Positions 26,564 to 35,724 of a stretch of 64,000 bases of DNA are shown piece after piece; position 1 is the stretch's first letter; every line of letters starts with the position of its first letter. The notes below the pieces were generated by a model. That model was not told the origin of the DNA. It made no database searches and saw nothing but the letters and a program-made list of their open reading frames with translations. Origin of the DNA: Sphingobacteriales bacterium (lineage in GTDB: Bacteria > Bacteroidota > Bacteroidia > Sphingobacteriales > Sphingobacteriaceae); contig JACXVB010000013.1 of assembly GCA_014763615.1 (NCBI GenBank), positions 21,275-85,274 of the forward strand, written 5' to 3'. The position numbers were made by a program, and so were the translations under genes.

Positions 26564-28684
26564 ATGACAAAGCCGCTAGACGATTTTAAGAATTTTATTT
26601 ATACCCAGTATTTTTCTGATGGGGTCAAAGTGACTTTAGGTGTACTCCTCCCCTCGCTCATTTTCTTTCAGTTAAATCGTTTAGAGATAGGTATCACGCT
26701 GTCTTTAGGGGCATTATGCGTGAGTATTGCAGACAGTCCTGGCCCTTGGTTGCACCGCAAAAATGGGATGATTTATACCAATATCTTCATCTTTTTAACT
26801 GCTATCATTACCGCTTTATTAAATAAACACGACTTTTTATTAGCTGTTGAAATTTTCACCTTGAGCTTTTTGTTCTCCATGTTCAATGTATATGGCAGCA
26901 GAGCGGCATCTGTGGGTACAGCTGCTTTATTGGTCATGATTTTGAATATCAATCCTGATAAAAGCTCCTTAAAACTATTCGAACATGGCTATTTGATTGT
27001 TGCTGGAGGCATTTGGTATTTCCTGCTCAGTACTTTGTTCTCTACACTTCGGCCTTATCGTTATGCACAACAAACTTTAGGAGAATGTATTGAGGAAATC
27101 TCTAATTACATGCGTTTAAGGGCTCGTTTTTACGATGTAGATTTTGATATCAATGAAAATTTTAGGGATTTGGTAAAGCAACAAGTAAAAGTGAATGAGC
27201 AATTAGACAATACCCGTGAAGCTTTATTTAAAACTAGAAAACTTCTGAATGAAAGCACCAATGCAGGCCGTTTAATGATCATGATTTTTGTGGATATGGT
27301 AGATTTATTTGAACAAACCATGGCTACACAAAATGATTATGAGACCATTAGAAAAAAATTTGGACATTTAGATATTTTACCTGCTTATGCTTTGGTTATT
27401 GAGCGAATCGCAACAGATATTGATTATATAGGTTTTTGTTTGATACATCAGGAAAAACCTCAGAAACAAAGCATCACTATTCATGATTTAGACGCCCTAA
27501 AAGCTAAAGTTGATGCTTTAGAACATGCTGGTGAAAGTGTATTCATCTTAAAAAGAATTCTGATTAATCTGCGAAACATTTTTTTTAAAGTGAACGACAT
27601 TTTAAAGTATTTTGAAAAGGAAACTCAAGCTTTAAGAAGCGGTGCGACTTCATTAGAGTTGTCTCGTTTTGTAAACCATCAGAAGTTTGATTTAAGGCTG
27701 TTTAGAGATAACCTCAACCTCAAATCTTCAGTTTTTAAATTTTCTTTGCGCCTAGCCTTCGTGAGTATTACCGGGTTTTATGTAGGCAAGCTCTTTGCCC
27801 TCGGTCATCATAGCTATTGGATATTATTAACCATTCTGGTGATTATGAAACCTGGATTTAGTGGTACTAAACAGAGAAATTACGAGAGGGTATTAGGTAC
27901 TATCATTGGGGGAATAATAGGTGCTTTAATTTTAAGGTGGGTAACAGATGAAACCATCAAGTTTCTATTCCTGCTATTTTTTATGTTGATGACTTATAGT
28001 TTTATCCGCATTCAGTATTTGGTGAGTGTCATTTTCATGACACCCTTCATCCTCATTTTGTTTAGCTTCATCAATGTAAATACCGCTACCACCATCGCCG
28101 GAGAAAGGATTATCGATACCTTAATTGGCTCTGTTTTAGCCATTGTTTTTAGTTACTTCATCCTCCCAGATTGGGAATCGGCACAACTTAAAAATCATTT
28201 TTCTAAAATGATTAAAGCCAATCTGAATTATTTAGAACACATTGTGATGCGCCAATCTTTATTACCCATCAATGAAACTGAATATAAATTAGCCCGAAAA
28301 GAAGTTTATGTAACCTCTGCCAACTTAGCGGCAGCTTTTCAAAGGATGATGAACGAACCAAAGAATAAGCAGCAAAATATGGATGAAATTTTAAAATTTG
28401 TAGTGCTTAATCATACCCTTTCCTCCTATTTAGCTAATTTATCAGCAAGCTTTAAAGACGGGGGACTTACAATTGGTCATCAGCAACTCAAGCTGATTAG
28501 AAAAAGTAGGTTTTATTTAGAGGAGGCATTTAAAAAGGTGAATGTGAATGAAGAATCAACTAATAATAAATTACACATTCACCTTTCTTATCAAATCGCT
28601 GATGAGCACATCACCGAACAACTGGAGCAGATTCAAAAGATCGCTTTTGAAATCCATAAAATTGCCAATCAGTTAGCTGTTTAA
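26564..28684 (+). CDS. FUSC family membrane protein (YccS/YhfK-like)
   Basis: 706 residues. The N-terminal half has about six membrane helices (LGVLLPSLIFFQL, MIYTNIFIFLTAIITALL), then a soluble helical region (about residues 190-390) and a second membrane block (HSYWILLTILVIMKPGFSGTK, the FUSC motif, followed by RVLGTIIGGIIGALIL). A cytoplasmic helical tail ends the protein. Family members with this double-block form are predicted aromatic acid or phosphoester efflux channels; no substrate is known here. It is convergent with the CDGSH gene, sharing its last 4 bases. Confidence 0.85.
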   Translation: MTKPLDDFKNFIYTQYFSDGVKVTLGVLLPSLIFFQLNRLEIGITLSLGALCVSIADSPGPWLHRKNGMIYTNIFIFLTAIITALLNKHDFLLAVEIFTLSFLFSMFNVYGSRAASVGTAALLVMILNINPDKSSLKLFEHGYLIVAGGIWYFLLSTLFSTLRPYRYAQQTLGECIEEISNYMRLRARFYDVDFDINENFRDLVKQQVKVNEQLDNTREALFKTRKLLNESTNAGRLMIMIFVDMVDLFEQTMATQNDYETIRKKFGHLDILPAYALVIERIATDIDYIGFCLIHQEKPQKQSITIHDLDALKAKVDALEHAGESVFILKRILINLRNIFFKVNDILKYFEKETQALRSGATSLELSRFVNHQKFDLRLFRDNLNLKSSVFKFSLRLAFVSITGFYVGKLFALGHHSYWILLTILVIMKPGFSGTKQRNYERVLGTIIGGIIGALILRWVTDETIKFLFLLFFMLMTYSFIRIQYLVSVIFMTPFILILFSFINVNTATTIAGERIIDTLIGSVLAIVFSYFILPDWESAQLKNHFSKMIKANLNYLEHIVMRQSLLPINETEYKLARKEVYVTSANLAAAFQRMMNEPKNKQQNMDEILKFVVLNHTLSSYLANLSASFKDGGLTIGHQQLKLIRKSRFYLEEAFKKVNVNEESTNNKLHIHLSYQIADEHITEQLEQIQKIAFEIHKIANQLAV

Positions 28685-28905
28685 ACCTTTTTTGGAGGCA
28701 AATCAAAAGCTACTGCTTCATGCTCAAAATGCCCTTTGTGCGAGCCATCGCAGAAGGGTTTGTTTTGAGATAATCCACATCTGCAAATAGAAACTATTTC
28801 TCTACCCTGTAAATTATAAACGTTTCCATCTTTATCTACAATTTCAAAATCTCCTTGAACTTTTAATGATCCGTTGCTATTTACGGTTAGTTTTGTGGTT
28901 GCCAT
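28681..28905 (-). CDS. CDGSH iron-sulfur domain protein
   Basis: 74 residues. CRCGLSQNKPFCDGSHKGHF is the full 2Fe-2S CDGSH motif with ligands Cys41, Cys43, Cys52 and His56. Beta-rich N-terminus (KVQGDFEIVDKDGNVYNLQG) as in the family; no membrane anchor, so cytoplasmic. It likely acts in electron or Fe-S transfer; the partner is unknown. It ends 4 bases inside the convergent FUSC gene and starts 32 bases downstream of the cytochrome c gene, with which it may be co-transcribed. Confidence 0.93.
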   Translation of the reverse strand: MATTKLTVNSNGSLKVQGDFEIVDKDGNVYNLQGREIVSICRCGLSQNKPFCDGSHKGHFEHEAVAFDLPPKKV

Positions 28906-28937
28906 ATTTAAGTTTTCTTGTTTTTAATGAGTCATTT

Positions 28938-29936
28938 TTAATCTAACACTTTACTCGTTAATTTCTGATTATTTTTAATCATTTCTATCACCCAAATGCC
29001 TCTTAATTCTCCTTCTTTATAACCTGTAGCCTTATCTTTAGGATAAATGGATTTAATGTTAGATAAGGTATTCTTTGCGATATCCATATCCTTACTACCA
29101 TGGCATTGTAAACAAGTTTTATTGGTGAGTATTGGATAATAGCCAATATTGGAATTGGACGTTGATAGGAGTTTTGGTTTTAAAGGTAAATTTTTAGCAA
29201 TTGAATTTTTTACCTCCATGATATAAGCTAACTCTTCTTTGTTAGCCGCATTATTTGGATTCCTATTTTTATCTGATACTCTTCTAATTTTAGCATTAAC
29301 CAATTTGCCTACACTATCTGTTATAGAAATAGCTTTAGTAGAACAAAAAGTTACTGCATTGGCTACACCTTTAGCTTTTATTGCTGCTAATAGATTTTCG
29401 CTTAAAGCAGCCTTAGCCTGCATGGCAATCTCTTTACCTTGTTCTAAAGGTTTTTCACTGGTCATGCTGTTTTTATTCATGTTTTCTTTTGATTTTTCTT
29501 CTTGCATGTGTTTTTCAAACCAACCTGGCTTTTCTATATCTTCTTGGTAAATATATGCCGCTATTTTTTTTAAATCTTCCTCGTTAAAATTCATTTTTGG
29601 CATCAAATTAAATTTCTCAATCGCCTCTGGCATTTTAGATTTTTCTGCGGATGGATTACTCACAAATGCTATTAAGTTCTTGGTAAATTCTTCTTGGGTT
29701 GTACCGCCTTTTGTATAATGACGTTTGATAGCCACCATAGGCGGTGCCATACGGTTATCCATAGCTGCATTTGGGCTGTGGCAAGTGTAGCATTTGTTCT
29801 CTATTAAAGAAGCTGCCTCACTCAATTCTGCCTCACTAAGTTTTACGGTTTGATCTTGATTACTTGCTGTTTTATTAGTTTGCGTACAACTGTAGGCTAA
29901 CACCAATAACATTGATATTATAGCGTATTTTTTCAT
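28938..29936 (-). CDS. Cytochrome c lipoprotein with DUF3365 domain
   Basis: 332 residues. N-terminal lipobox LAYSC near residue 17 predicts a lipoprotein. A first haem site is CYTCHSPNAAMDNRMAPPM (about residue 50), a monohaem cytochrome c domain. The C-terminal half has the DUF3365 (Tll0287-like) form with IRRVSDKNRNPNNAAN and a second haem motif CLQCHG. So it probably holds two haems and acts as a periplasmic electron carrier or redox sensor. A short Lys/Met-rich linker (about 140-165) joins the domains. A promoter region lies before 29936 but no motif is clear. Confidence 0.85.
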   Translation of the reverse strand: MKKYAIISMLLVLAYSCTQTNKTASNQDQTVKLSEAELSEAASLIENKCYTCHSPNAAMDNRMAPPMVAIKRHYTKGGTTQEEFTKNLIAFVSNPSAEKSKMPEAIEKFNLMPKMNFNEEDLKKIAAYIYQEDIEKPGWFEKHMQEEKSKENMNKNSMTSEKPLEQGKEIAMQAKAALSENLLAAIKAKGVANAVTFCSTKAISITDSVGKLVNAKIRRVSDKNRNPNNAANKEELAYIMEVKNSIAKNLPLKPKLLSTSNSNIGYYPILTNKTCLQCHGSKDMDIAKNTLSNIKSIYPKDKATGYKEGELRGIWVIEMIKNNQKLTSKVLD

Positions 29937-30280
29937 AAAATTATTTTTTCTAAACTACAAAATACTTACAATTGCTCATTTAAAGAAATCTTAATTTATA
30001 TTGAATCTAATCTAGGCTAGGGCTTAGGGTTACCTTTTTCAGAAAGTTGATGGGTCTGTTTAAAATCCTAAAACCTTATTGGTCAATGGAATGGCTGCTT
30101 ATTTTCTCTCTTAATTTAATTAATCCTACTGAAGCACTGCCTTTCGTCCTTTCAACTTTATCATCCCGAATTCATTTCGGGGCCTCTGAAAACACTACCT
30201 TTCACCCTATGGTTACCTTTTGGACAAGAAGAAATTAGAACATAAAGCGCTTAGGTGAATCAGAATCAATCTTTAAAACA
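29937..30280. other. Intergenic region with degenerate repeats, no gene seen
   Basis: 344 bases without a supportable gene. A 63-codon open stretch at 30047-30238 has no recognisable family, no conserved signal and overlaps a repeat, so it is not called. The segment around 30160-30180 contains an imperfect CCCGAATTCATTTCGGG palindrome, similar in style to the repeats at 31-32 kb and 37 kb. Confidence 0.6.
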
Positions 30281-31183
30281 TCAAAAATAAAGCTCATGAG
30301 CTACTTTAAAGGTATTACAATGCGCATCCACAATATCTTTGATATCTGGCGAATAGCCCCCTCCCATACTCACCTGAACAGGAATTCCTCTGGATTGGCA
30401 TGCCGCAAAAACCAACTCATCACGGTTTTTACAGCCCGTTTTAGAAAGTGCTAATTTCCCTAGTTTATCCGTCACTAATACATCCACACCTGCTAAGTAG
30501 AATACAAAATCAGGCTGAACATGAGCAAAAAGTTCAGGGAGTTGTTGAGCTAAAATAGCGAGATAGGCTTCATCTGTTAAGCCATCTTCTAAGCCCAAAT
30601 CTAAATCAGAATGCTCTTTTCTAAAGGGGAAATTCTTCTCGCCATGCATGGAGAAAGTAAAGACTTTCGGATTGTTTTCAAAGATTTGTGCTGTTCCATT
30701 CCCTTGATGCACATCTAAATCAATTATTAAAATAGAAGATGCTAAATTTTTATTTAATAGATAGTTAGCTGCTATCGCTTGATCATTCAGTAAACAAAAA
30801 CCTTCACCCCAATTCGAGCCAGCATGATGCGTTCCACCGGCCACATTAAAAGCCACACCGTATGCCATCGCATAATGACAAGCATCAATAGTCCCTTTAG
30901 CAATGCGGAGTTCACGCTCTACCAATTGCGCCGAGAGCGGAAAACCTGTCCTCCGCTCCTCTTGATAAGATAGTTTAAGATGTTTGAGCTTCTCCCAATA
31001 GCTTTGCTCATGCGTCAGCAATACCCATTCTTCCTCTAGTACTTCTGGAGAAAATAGATTTTTATCCTTAATCACTCCTTCATGTTTTAATTGCAGCGGA
31101 ATCAGCTCATATTTCAACATCGGGAAACGATGACCTGCAGGCAAAGGATGAGCGTAAATGGGATCAAAAGCAATTTTGAGCAT
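30281..31183 (-). CDS. Histone deacetylase family protein (acetylpolyamine/acetoin-type)
   Basis: 300 residues from ATG 31183; a TTG 7 codons earlier is possible but less likely. It shows the class II-like deacetylase blocks: AFDPIYAHPLPAGHRFPMLKY at the N-terminus, NVAGGTHHAGSNWGEGFCLLND with the catalytic His pair, IIDLDVHQGNGTAQIF with the zinc-binding Asp/His, FYLAGVDVLVTDKLGKLALS with the second Asp, and MGGGYSPDI with the GGGY loop. Such bacterial enzymes hydrolyse acetylated amines or lysines; the substrate is not known. It lies alone with a long repeat-filled non-coding region upstream. Confidence 0.9.
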   Translation of the reverse strand: MLKIAFDPIYAHPLPAGHRFPMLKYELIPLQLKHEGVIKDKNLFSPEVLEEEWVLLTHEQSYWEKLKHLKLSYQEERRTGFPLSAQLVERELRIAKGTIDACHYAMAYGVAFNVAGGTHHAGSNWGEGFCLLNDQAIAANYLLNKNLASSILIIDLDVHQGNGTAQIFENNPKVFTFSMHGEKNFPFRKEHSDLDLGLEDGLTDEAYLAILAQQLPELFAHVQPDFVFYLAGVDVLVTDKLGKLALSKTGCKNRDELVFAACQSRGIPVQVSMGGGYSPDIKDIVDAHCNTFKVAHELYF

Positions 31184-31611
31184 AGCTGTTTGCTTTAACT
31201 GCAATTTTAAAGAATAGTTTAGATTTCTTTTAAAAATGATGAGTGACTAATGGTTTGTCTGCTTATTTTTTCCCTTCATTTACCCCGTCACCCTGAGCGC
31301 CAGTCTCGATTTTTATCGGGAGAGTCGAAGCCTTTTGCCTTTACGCTCATACCTTTCCGTCCCTCATTGCAGGGACTTGGCTAGTTCTTTTTTCATCCTT
31401 TTTTGATGATTTATTTGGCATTCAAGAGTGCTTCGCAATTTGCAACAGCGCAAAAGAACCAAAACGCCGCCGCTGCGGCATTTTTTATGAATGGCATCTG
31501 TTAGGTTAGCTCATCTTTGCCAAAAATCACAAGGCGGAGTTTATGTGCTTGTTCTGCTTTTGCTGAGGCTTGATATAGATTAATCAAGAGCGTTGGAGAA
31601 GTGCTGGAGAA

Positions 31612-31741
31612 ATCATAAAAGTAGCAGCACTAACATCCAATTAGCATTACCAAGCCTATAGCGTTAGCGATTTTACGTTCGCTTTGCACTAACCTTCAAT
31701 TGGCACTTACGAGTAAAAATAAGCGCTCCTACTTTTATGAT
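31612..31741. repeat. 17-base inverted repeat pair bracketing 96 bases
   Basis: ATCATAAAAGTAGCAGC at 31612-31628 is matched by the reverse complement of 31725-31741 with one mismatch. The inside contains a diverged 25-base direct repeat (GCACTAAC..CAATT..) at 31626-31649 and 31686-31710. The structure could be a non-autonomous element or a transcript with a long stem; neither is proven. Confidence 0.65.
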
Positions 31742-31838
31742 TGAGGGAAGCCTTGTGCGGCAAAAGCACCTGAGCGGATAAAAAAAGATTCCGATAGCTA
31801 TCGGGATTGTTTCTTTTCATCTGAAAAGAAAAGCCCTC

Positions 31839-31934
31839 CCGCCAGCGAATGAGGCGGCAGGATTTTAAACTGAACTAAATAATCTCCTTTAATAAGAAAA
31901 ATCCTGAGATCCTGATCTGCATCAGGATGACAAA
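31839..31934 (+). repeat. 96-base direct repeat, copy 1
   Basis: Identical apart from about two mismatches to 32187-32282. It begins CCGCC(A/G)GCGAATGAGGCG and ends in a perfect 8-base-stem hairpin (ATCCTGAT/ATCAGGAT, loop CTGC, at 31909-31928). A separate hairpin (TTTCTTTTC/GAAAAGAAA, 31810-31831) lies 7 bases before its start. Confidence 0.9.
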
Positions 31935-32113
31935 GATGAAAGGCAGTGAAACGCTCCGCAAAGACCCTTTGACTCCGCTCAGGGTGACAATGAGAATGAA
32001 AGGTTTATAACCACTTCAATAATAGCGCATAAACCTTAAATACGCTTAAATTCCGCCTTGTCGCTTGCGGCAGAGATACAGAATAATTGGCAAAAGCATT
32101 GAAAGCAAGTGGC

Positions 32114-32138
32114 GCCCGCCCGAACGGAACGGGCGGGC
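32114..32138. repeat. GC-rich palindrome
   Basis: Nine paired bases GCCCGCCCG (32114-32122) and CGGGCGGGC (32130-32138) around a 7-base loop. All paired bases are G or C, which stands out sharply in an AT-rich sequence. Confidence 0.8.
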
Positions 32139-32186
32139 AGCGGAGAGTTTTTGGTTACTTTTTGCGGAAAAAAGTAACAAGCCTTT

Positions 32187-32282
32187 CCGCCGGCGAATGA
32201 GGCGACAGGATTTTAAACTGAACTAAATAATCTCCTTTAATAAGAAAAATCCTGAGATCCTGATCTGCATCAGGATGACAAA
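32187..32282 (+). repeat. 96-base direct repeat, copy 2
   Basis: Second copy of the repeat at 31839-31934, with the same terminal hairpin at 32257-32276. It too is preceded by a hairpin (GTTACTTTTT/AAAAAGTAAC, 32154-32178), of different sequence but the same shape and spacing as the one before copy 1. Confidence 0.9.
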
Positions 32283-32300
32283 TAAAAATAGTGCTCATCA

Positions 32301-33083
32301 CTATTTAATGCTTTTAGTAATTTTCCATAATACTGCCACACCCAGTGCCCCTAAAACAAAAGAACAAACAGAAGAAGTGATATCCCACGTAGCTCCAAAA
32401 CTCATATGATTTTTCAAAATACCATATACCGCCCAAAGCACTACCAAGCCAAAAAAGACATTATGTTTTTTCAACACGATGAAAAGAGCTAACAGAAATA
32501 CAATAACAATGAGTGCAGCAGCCCAAATATCTCCAGAAAGTGGAGCGCCATCCCATCCTATGGATACCAAATACAAAGCAATATTGGCCACATTAGCTAC
32601 GCATAACCAAGCGAAATAAATACTTAAAGGGAATTGGGTAAAGAGCTTATTTTTAAAGGATTTATCTCGATCAAAAAGTTCTAATCTAATAAAAATCAGA
32701 AGCAAGGTGATGAGCTGTATCACAATTAAAATCACAGAAGCTAAGAGGTATTCATCATCAAAAGCAAAGACCCAAAAAGTAGTGGCGATATTATTGATGA
32801 TAAATAGATTTCCGATTTTGGATAAAGCCTGATTAGCCTCACTTTGCTCCTCCTCCCGATAAGCTTTAAGGAGATGAAAAATGGTAAAGCCAAAGAGCGA
32901 TAAATAAATCAGACCCCAAATGGCAAAGGTAAAGCCAGCAGGGGTAAATGCTGTTGGATAACGATTAGAGACATCTGCATTGGTTTGTCCGTTAAATATC
33001 TTCAGCTGACTGATATTAGCCACCGCACAGGCTATGGTAAAGAAGATAAAATTTAACCAAGCGAGTTTTTTTACTTTTCCCAT
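32301..33083 (-). CDS. TspO/MBR-like tryptophan-rich membrane protein
   Basis: 260 residues with about eight hydrophobic segments. RYPTAFTPAGFTFAIWGLIY is the conserved Pro/Trp block seen in Bacteroidota tryptophan-rich sensory protein homologues, followed by further Trp residues in AWLCVANVANIALYLV and VVLWAVYGILKNH. TspO proteins bind porphyrins or steroids and sit in the outer or inner membrane; these longer variants (about 260 instead of 160 residues) have no assigned ligand. It is 200 bases downstream of kynureninase on the same strand but separated by a tandem repeat. Confidence 0.75.
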   Translation of the reverse strand: MGKVKKLAWLNFIFFTIACAVANISQLKIFNGQTNADVSNRYPTAFTPAGFTFAIWGLIYLSLFGFTIFHLLKAYREEEQSEANQALSKIGNLFIINNIATTFWVFAFDDEYLLASVILIVIQLITLLLIFIRLELFDRDKSFKNKLFTQFPLSIYFAWLCVANVANIALYLVSIGWDGAPLSGDIWAAALIVIVFLLALFIVLKKHNVFFGLVVLWAVYGILKNHMSFGATWDITSSVCSFVLGALGVAVLWKITKSIK

Positions 33084-33140
33084 ATATCAGTTTGTTAGTT
33101 GATTAGATTTAAGTTTAAATTATTTTTACTTTCAACTTTT

Positions 33141-33238
33141 TACTTTATCATTTTTACTTTGAATTCTCTACTCTCCACTTTTGACTTTTTACTTTATCAT
33201 TTTTACTTTGAATTCTCTACTCTCCACTTTTGACTTTT
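33141..33238. repeat. 49-base tandem repeat, two copies
   Basis: Two adjacent near-identical 49-base units (33141-33189 and 33190-33238) made of ACTTTTT, GACTTTTT and GAATTCTCTACTCTCC words, followed by a degenerate third part to about 33270. It lies between the kynU stop and the TspO-like start. Of the same style as other TTTAC/TTTGAC repeats of Bacteroidota intergenic DNA. Confidence 0.9.
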
Positions 33239-33283
33239 TACTTTAAACTTTTGACTTTAAACTTTTTACTTTTCCCCAAAAAA

Positions 33284-34564
33284 TTAACATGATGTTTTAA
33301 GATTATTCAACAAGGTTTGTCCCAAAAAATAAATCTCTTCAAATGTATTGTACAAAGGCACCGGACTCCATCGGATAACATTAGGCTCCCGCCAATCGCC
33401 GATGATGTTTTGCCCTACTAAAGCGTCGAATAAAGTTTTTCCGCCACGTTTACAGATAATAGAGAGCTGACAACCTCTTTCCGATGAATGTTTAGGGGTA
33501 ATGATTTTGAGGCACTCTTCTCCTACTTGGTCGTTCACCATTTGGATGATAAATTCTAAATAGCCGGTTAACAAAACACTTTTCTTTCTCATGTTTTCAA
33601 ACCCTGCAGCATGTATAACTTCTAAAGCTGCCTTGTGGGTAGCCATTAATAAAATAGGACTCGTACTCACCTGCCAACCTTCTGCTCCAGCTTCAGGAAT
33701 AAAGCCTTTTTCCATTTTAAAGCGTTGCTTTAGCTGATAACCCCACCAACCTGCTAATCTGGGTAAATCACTATCAAAATGCTGCTCATGTACAAAGATA
33801 CCTGAGATGCCTCCTGGCCCAGAATTCATGTATTTATAAGAACACCAGCAAGCAAAATCAACTTCCCAATCATGCAGCTTTACTGGAACGTTTCCAGCAG
33901 CATGCGCCAAATCAAAACCTACCATCGCTCCTACTTCATGACCTGCTTTGGTGATGGCTTCTAAATCAAAAAACTGACCCGTATAATAGTTGATTCCTCC
34001 AAAAAGGATTAAAGCCAACTCTTCACTGTGTTGTTGGATGATTGCTAAAACATCTTTTGTTCTTAAGGTTTCCTCTCCTTCTCTCGGAAAAACCTCTATC
34101 ACTGCATCCTCATACGTATATCCTCTGGTTTTTACATGAGATTCTACAGCGTACTGGTCTGAGGGGAATGCGCCTCCTTCCATCAATATTTTATACTTTT
34201 TACCTTTCGGCTGATAAAAACTGGTGAGTAAAAGGTGTAGATTGATGGTTAAGCTATTCATGCAGGTCACTTCTGCGGGCTTTGCTCCTACAATAGGTGC
34301 TAACAAGTCTTTAATCGCATGATGATATTGTAGCCATTGGGTATCTTCCTCAAACCAAGCTTCCACAGCATAGTTTTCCCAAGCATTGAGTTGTTTATCT
34401 AGCTCTTTTTTAGTGCTTTTAGCTTGCAGTCCTAAAGAATTACCACAAAGGTAAATGATGTCTTTTCCATTTACTTTAGGGATTAAAAACTGATCTCTAA
34501 AAGCGGATAAACCATCTTGTTGATCTAAAGATTGGGCAAAGGCTAGCGTATTCTGAAACTGCAT
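33284..34564 (-). CDS. kynU: Kynureninase
   Basis: 426 residues, normal length. QDGLSAFRDQFLIPKVNGK and IYLCGNSLGLQ open the protein as in KynU. GFDLAHAAGNVPVKLHDW supplies the Asp that contacts the pyridoxal ring, CSYKYMNSGPGGISG carries the Schiff-base Lys, and the C-terminal RWSPVPLYNTFEEI closes the active site. It cleaves kynurenine or 3-hydroxykynurenine to anthranilate or 3-hydroxyanthranilate and alanine. No other kynurenine pathway gene is in this window. Confidence 0.93.
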   Translation of the reverse strand: MQFQNTLAFAQSLDQQDGLSAFRDQFLIPKVNGKDIIYLCGNSLGLQAKSTKKELDKQLNAWENYAVEAWFEEDTQWLQYHHAIKDLLAPIVGAKPAEVTCMNSLTINLHLLLTSFYQPKGKKYKILMEGGAFPSDQYAVESHVKTRGYTYEDAVIEVFPREGEETLRTKDVLAIIQQHSEELALILFGGINYYTGQFFDLEAITKAGHEVGAMVGFDLAHAAGNVPVKLHDWEVDFACWCSYKYMNSGPGGISGIFVHEQHFDSDLPRLAGWWGYQLKQRFKMEKGFIPEAGAEGWQVSTSPILLMATHKAALEVIHAAGFENMRKKSVLLTGYLEFIIQMVNDQVGEECLKIITPKHSSERGCQLSIICKRGGKTLFDALVGQNIIGDWREPNVIRWSPVPLYNTFEEIYFLGQTLLNNLKTSC

Positions 34565-34625
34565 AAAGGTTAAAATAAGGAATATTGCAAATTAAGCATT
34601 TTAAAGCTTTTTCCTGAAAACAAAA

Positions 34626-34653
34626 AATCCTGAGTGGATAACAACTCAGGATT
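34626..34653 (-). terminator. Rho-independent terminator of bioB
   Basis: Ten paired bases (AATCCTGAGT with ACTCAGGATT, outer A:T included) and an 8-base loop, followed on the minus strand by a T run (TTTTTTG). It lies 23 bases past the bioB stop and separates it from kynU, which is therefore a separate transcription unit. Confidence 0.9.
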
Positions 34654-34676
34654 TCATTTGATTTAATTTTATGGAA

Positions 34677-35669
34677 TTAAGCCATCGCTTCTTTTTCTTC
34701 TTGTGGTCTGCCGTTTTTAAAAGCTTTACGAGGTGTTAAACCTAACAATTCAAACATCGCCATATCATCTTTAAAATCAGGATTAGGCGTGGTTAAAAGT
34801 TTATCTCCTGCAAAAATAGAGTTAGCACCTGCCATAAAGCATAAAGCTTGTTCTAGCGTACTCATTTCATTTCTACCGGCAGATAAACGCACTACTGTTT
34901 TAGGCATCACAATTCTTGCGGTGGCAATCATGCGCACCATATCCCAAATAGGCACACGTGGTTGATTAGCTAAAGGCGTTCCTTTTACGGGTACCAAAGC
35001 GTTAATCGGCACAGATTCTGGGTGTTTAGGCATATTGGCTAATACACGCAACATGGCTACCCTATCATTTACAGTTTCTCCTAAGCCAATAATTCCACCA
35101 CTACAAACTGTTAATTTAGCTTTGCGTACGTTTTCAATGGTTTTTAAACGCTCATCATAAGTACGGGTAGTGATAATTCTTTTATAATCTTCTTCTGAGG
35201 TATCTAAATTGTGGTTATAAGCATATAAACCTGCATCCGCTAAACGCTGAGCCTGATCTGCGGTAAGCATCCCTAAAGTACAACAAACCTCCATATCCAT
35301 AGCGTTAACGGCTTTCACCATATCAATCACCTTGTCAAAATCACGGTTATCACGTACTTCTCTCCAAGCAGCACCCATACATAAACGGGAAGCACCACCA
35401 TCTTTAGCACTTTGTGCAGCAGCCACCACTTCTTCTACCTTTATCATGGCATGTACATCTACATCAGTATGGTAACGGGCTGCTTGTGGGCAATAAGCAC
35501 AATCCTCTGGGCAACCACCTGTTTTAATAGAAATTAAAGAGCTGATTTGAACTTCAGCATAGTCTTTGTTTTCACGATGAATGGTAGCCGCTTCATACAC
35601 TAAATCTAAAAATGGTTGATGGTAAATGGCGGATATTTCTTCGTTAGTCCAGTTATGTTTAGTAGTCAT
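34677..35669 (-). CDS. bioB: Biotin synthase (radical SAM)
   Basis: 330 residues. [20 protein letters not shown] holds the 4Fe-4S cluster Cys 53, 57 and 60 that activate S-adenosylmethionine; [44 protein letters not shown] and [16 protein letters not shown] are the BioB core blocks with the 2Fe-2S Cys and Arg ligands. It inserts sulfur into dethiobiotin. It stands alone, not with other biotin genes. A set of palindromes lies in its 55-base leader (listed). The downstream terminator ends its transcript. Confidence 0.95.
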   Translation of the reverse strand: MTTKHNWTNEEISAIYHQPFLDLVYEAATIHRENKDYAEVQISSLISIKTGGCPEDCAYCPQAARYHTDVDVHAMIKVEEVVAAAQSAKDGGASRLCMGAAWREVRDNRDFDKVIDMVKAVNAMDMEVCCTLGMLTADQAQRLADAGLYAYNHNLDTSEEDYKRIITTRTYDERLKTIENVRKAKLTVCSGGIIGLGETVNDRVAMLRVLANMPKHPESVPINALVPVKGTPLANQPRVPIWDMVRMIATARIVMPKTVVRLSAGRNEMSTLEQALCFMAGANSIFAGDKLLTTPNPDFKDDMAMFELLGLTPRKAFKNGRPQEEKEAMA

Positions 35670-35684
35670 GTGTTATTTAGTATT

Positions 35685-35708
35685 TGTCCATGGACAGTGA
35701 ACCATGGT
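35685..35708. promoter_or_regulatory. Twin CCATGG palindromes in the bioB leader
   Basis: TGTCCATGGACA (35685-35696) is a perfect 12-base palindrome, followed 3 bases later by AACCATGGTCT with a further ACCATGGT palindrome. Both lie between the mgtE stop and the bioB start. They could be an operator or an mRNA fold over the start. Not a BirA-type or BioR site I recognise. Function unknown. Confidence 0.4.
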
Positions 35709-35724
35709 CTAATTTCGATTACAA

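Larger units (their letters stand above)
31184..32300. other. 1.1 kb non-coding repeat mosaic
   Basis: No open frame in either direction looks like a gene. The region is a patchwork of hairpins and repeats: a GCCGC/GCGGC hairpin before a T run at 31466-31486, a 17-base inverted repeat at 31612-31628 and 31725-31741, two diverged 25-base direct repeats (31626-31649 and 31686-31710), a CCGATAGCTATCGG palindrome near 31790, two 96-base direct repeats, each with an 8-base-stem hairpin near its right end and another hairpin just before its left end, and a strongly GC-rich palindrome at 32114-32138. It looks like accumulated mobile or recombinational repeat units rather than a lost gene. Confidence 0.7.

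Noticed and set aside
30047..30238. A 63-codon open frame in the intergenic region
   Set aside because: No recognisable motif, overlaps a repeat palindrome, no supporting promoter; composition looks random.
33110..33280. Possible CRISPR array from regular repeats
   Set aside because: Units are adjacent tandem copies with no spacers and simple-sequence words, unlike repeats split by unique spacers.
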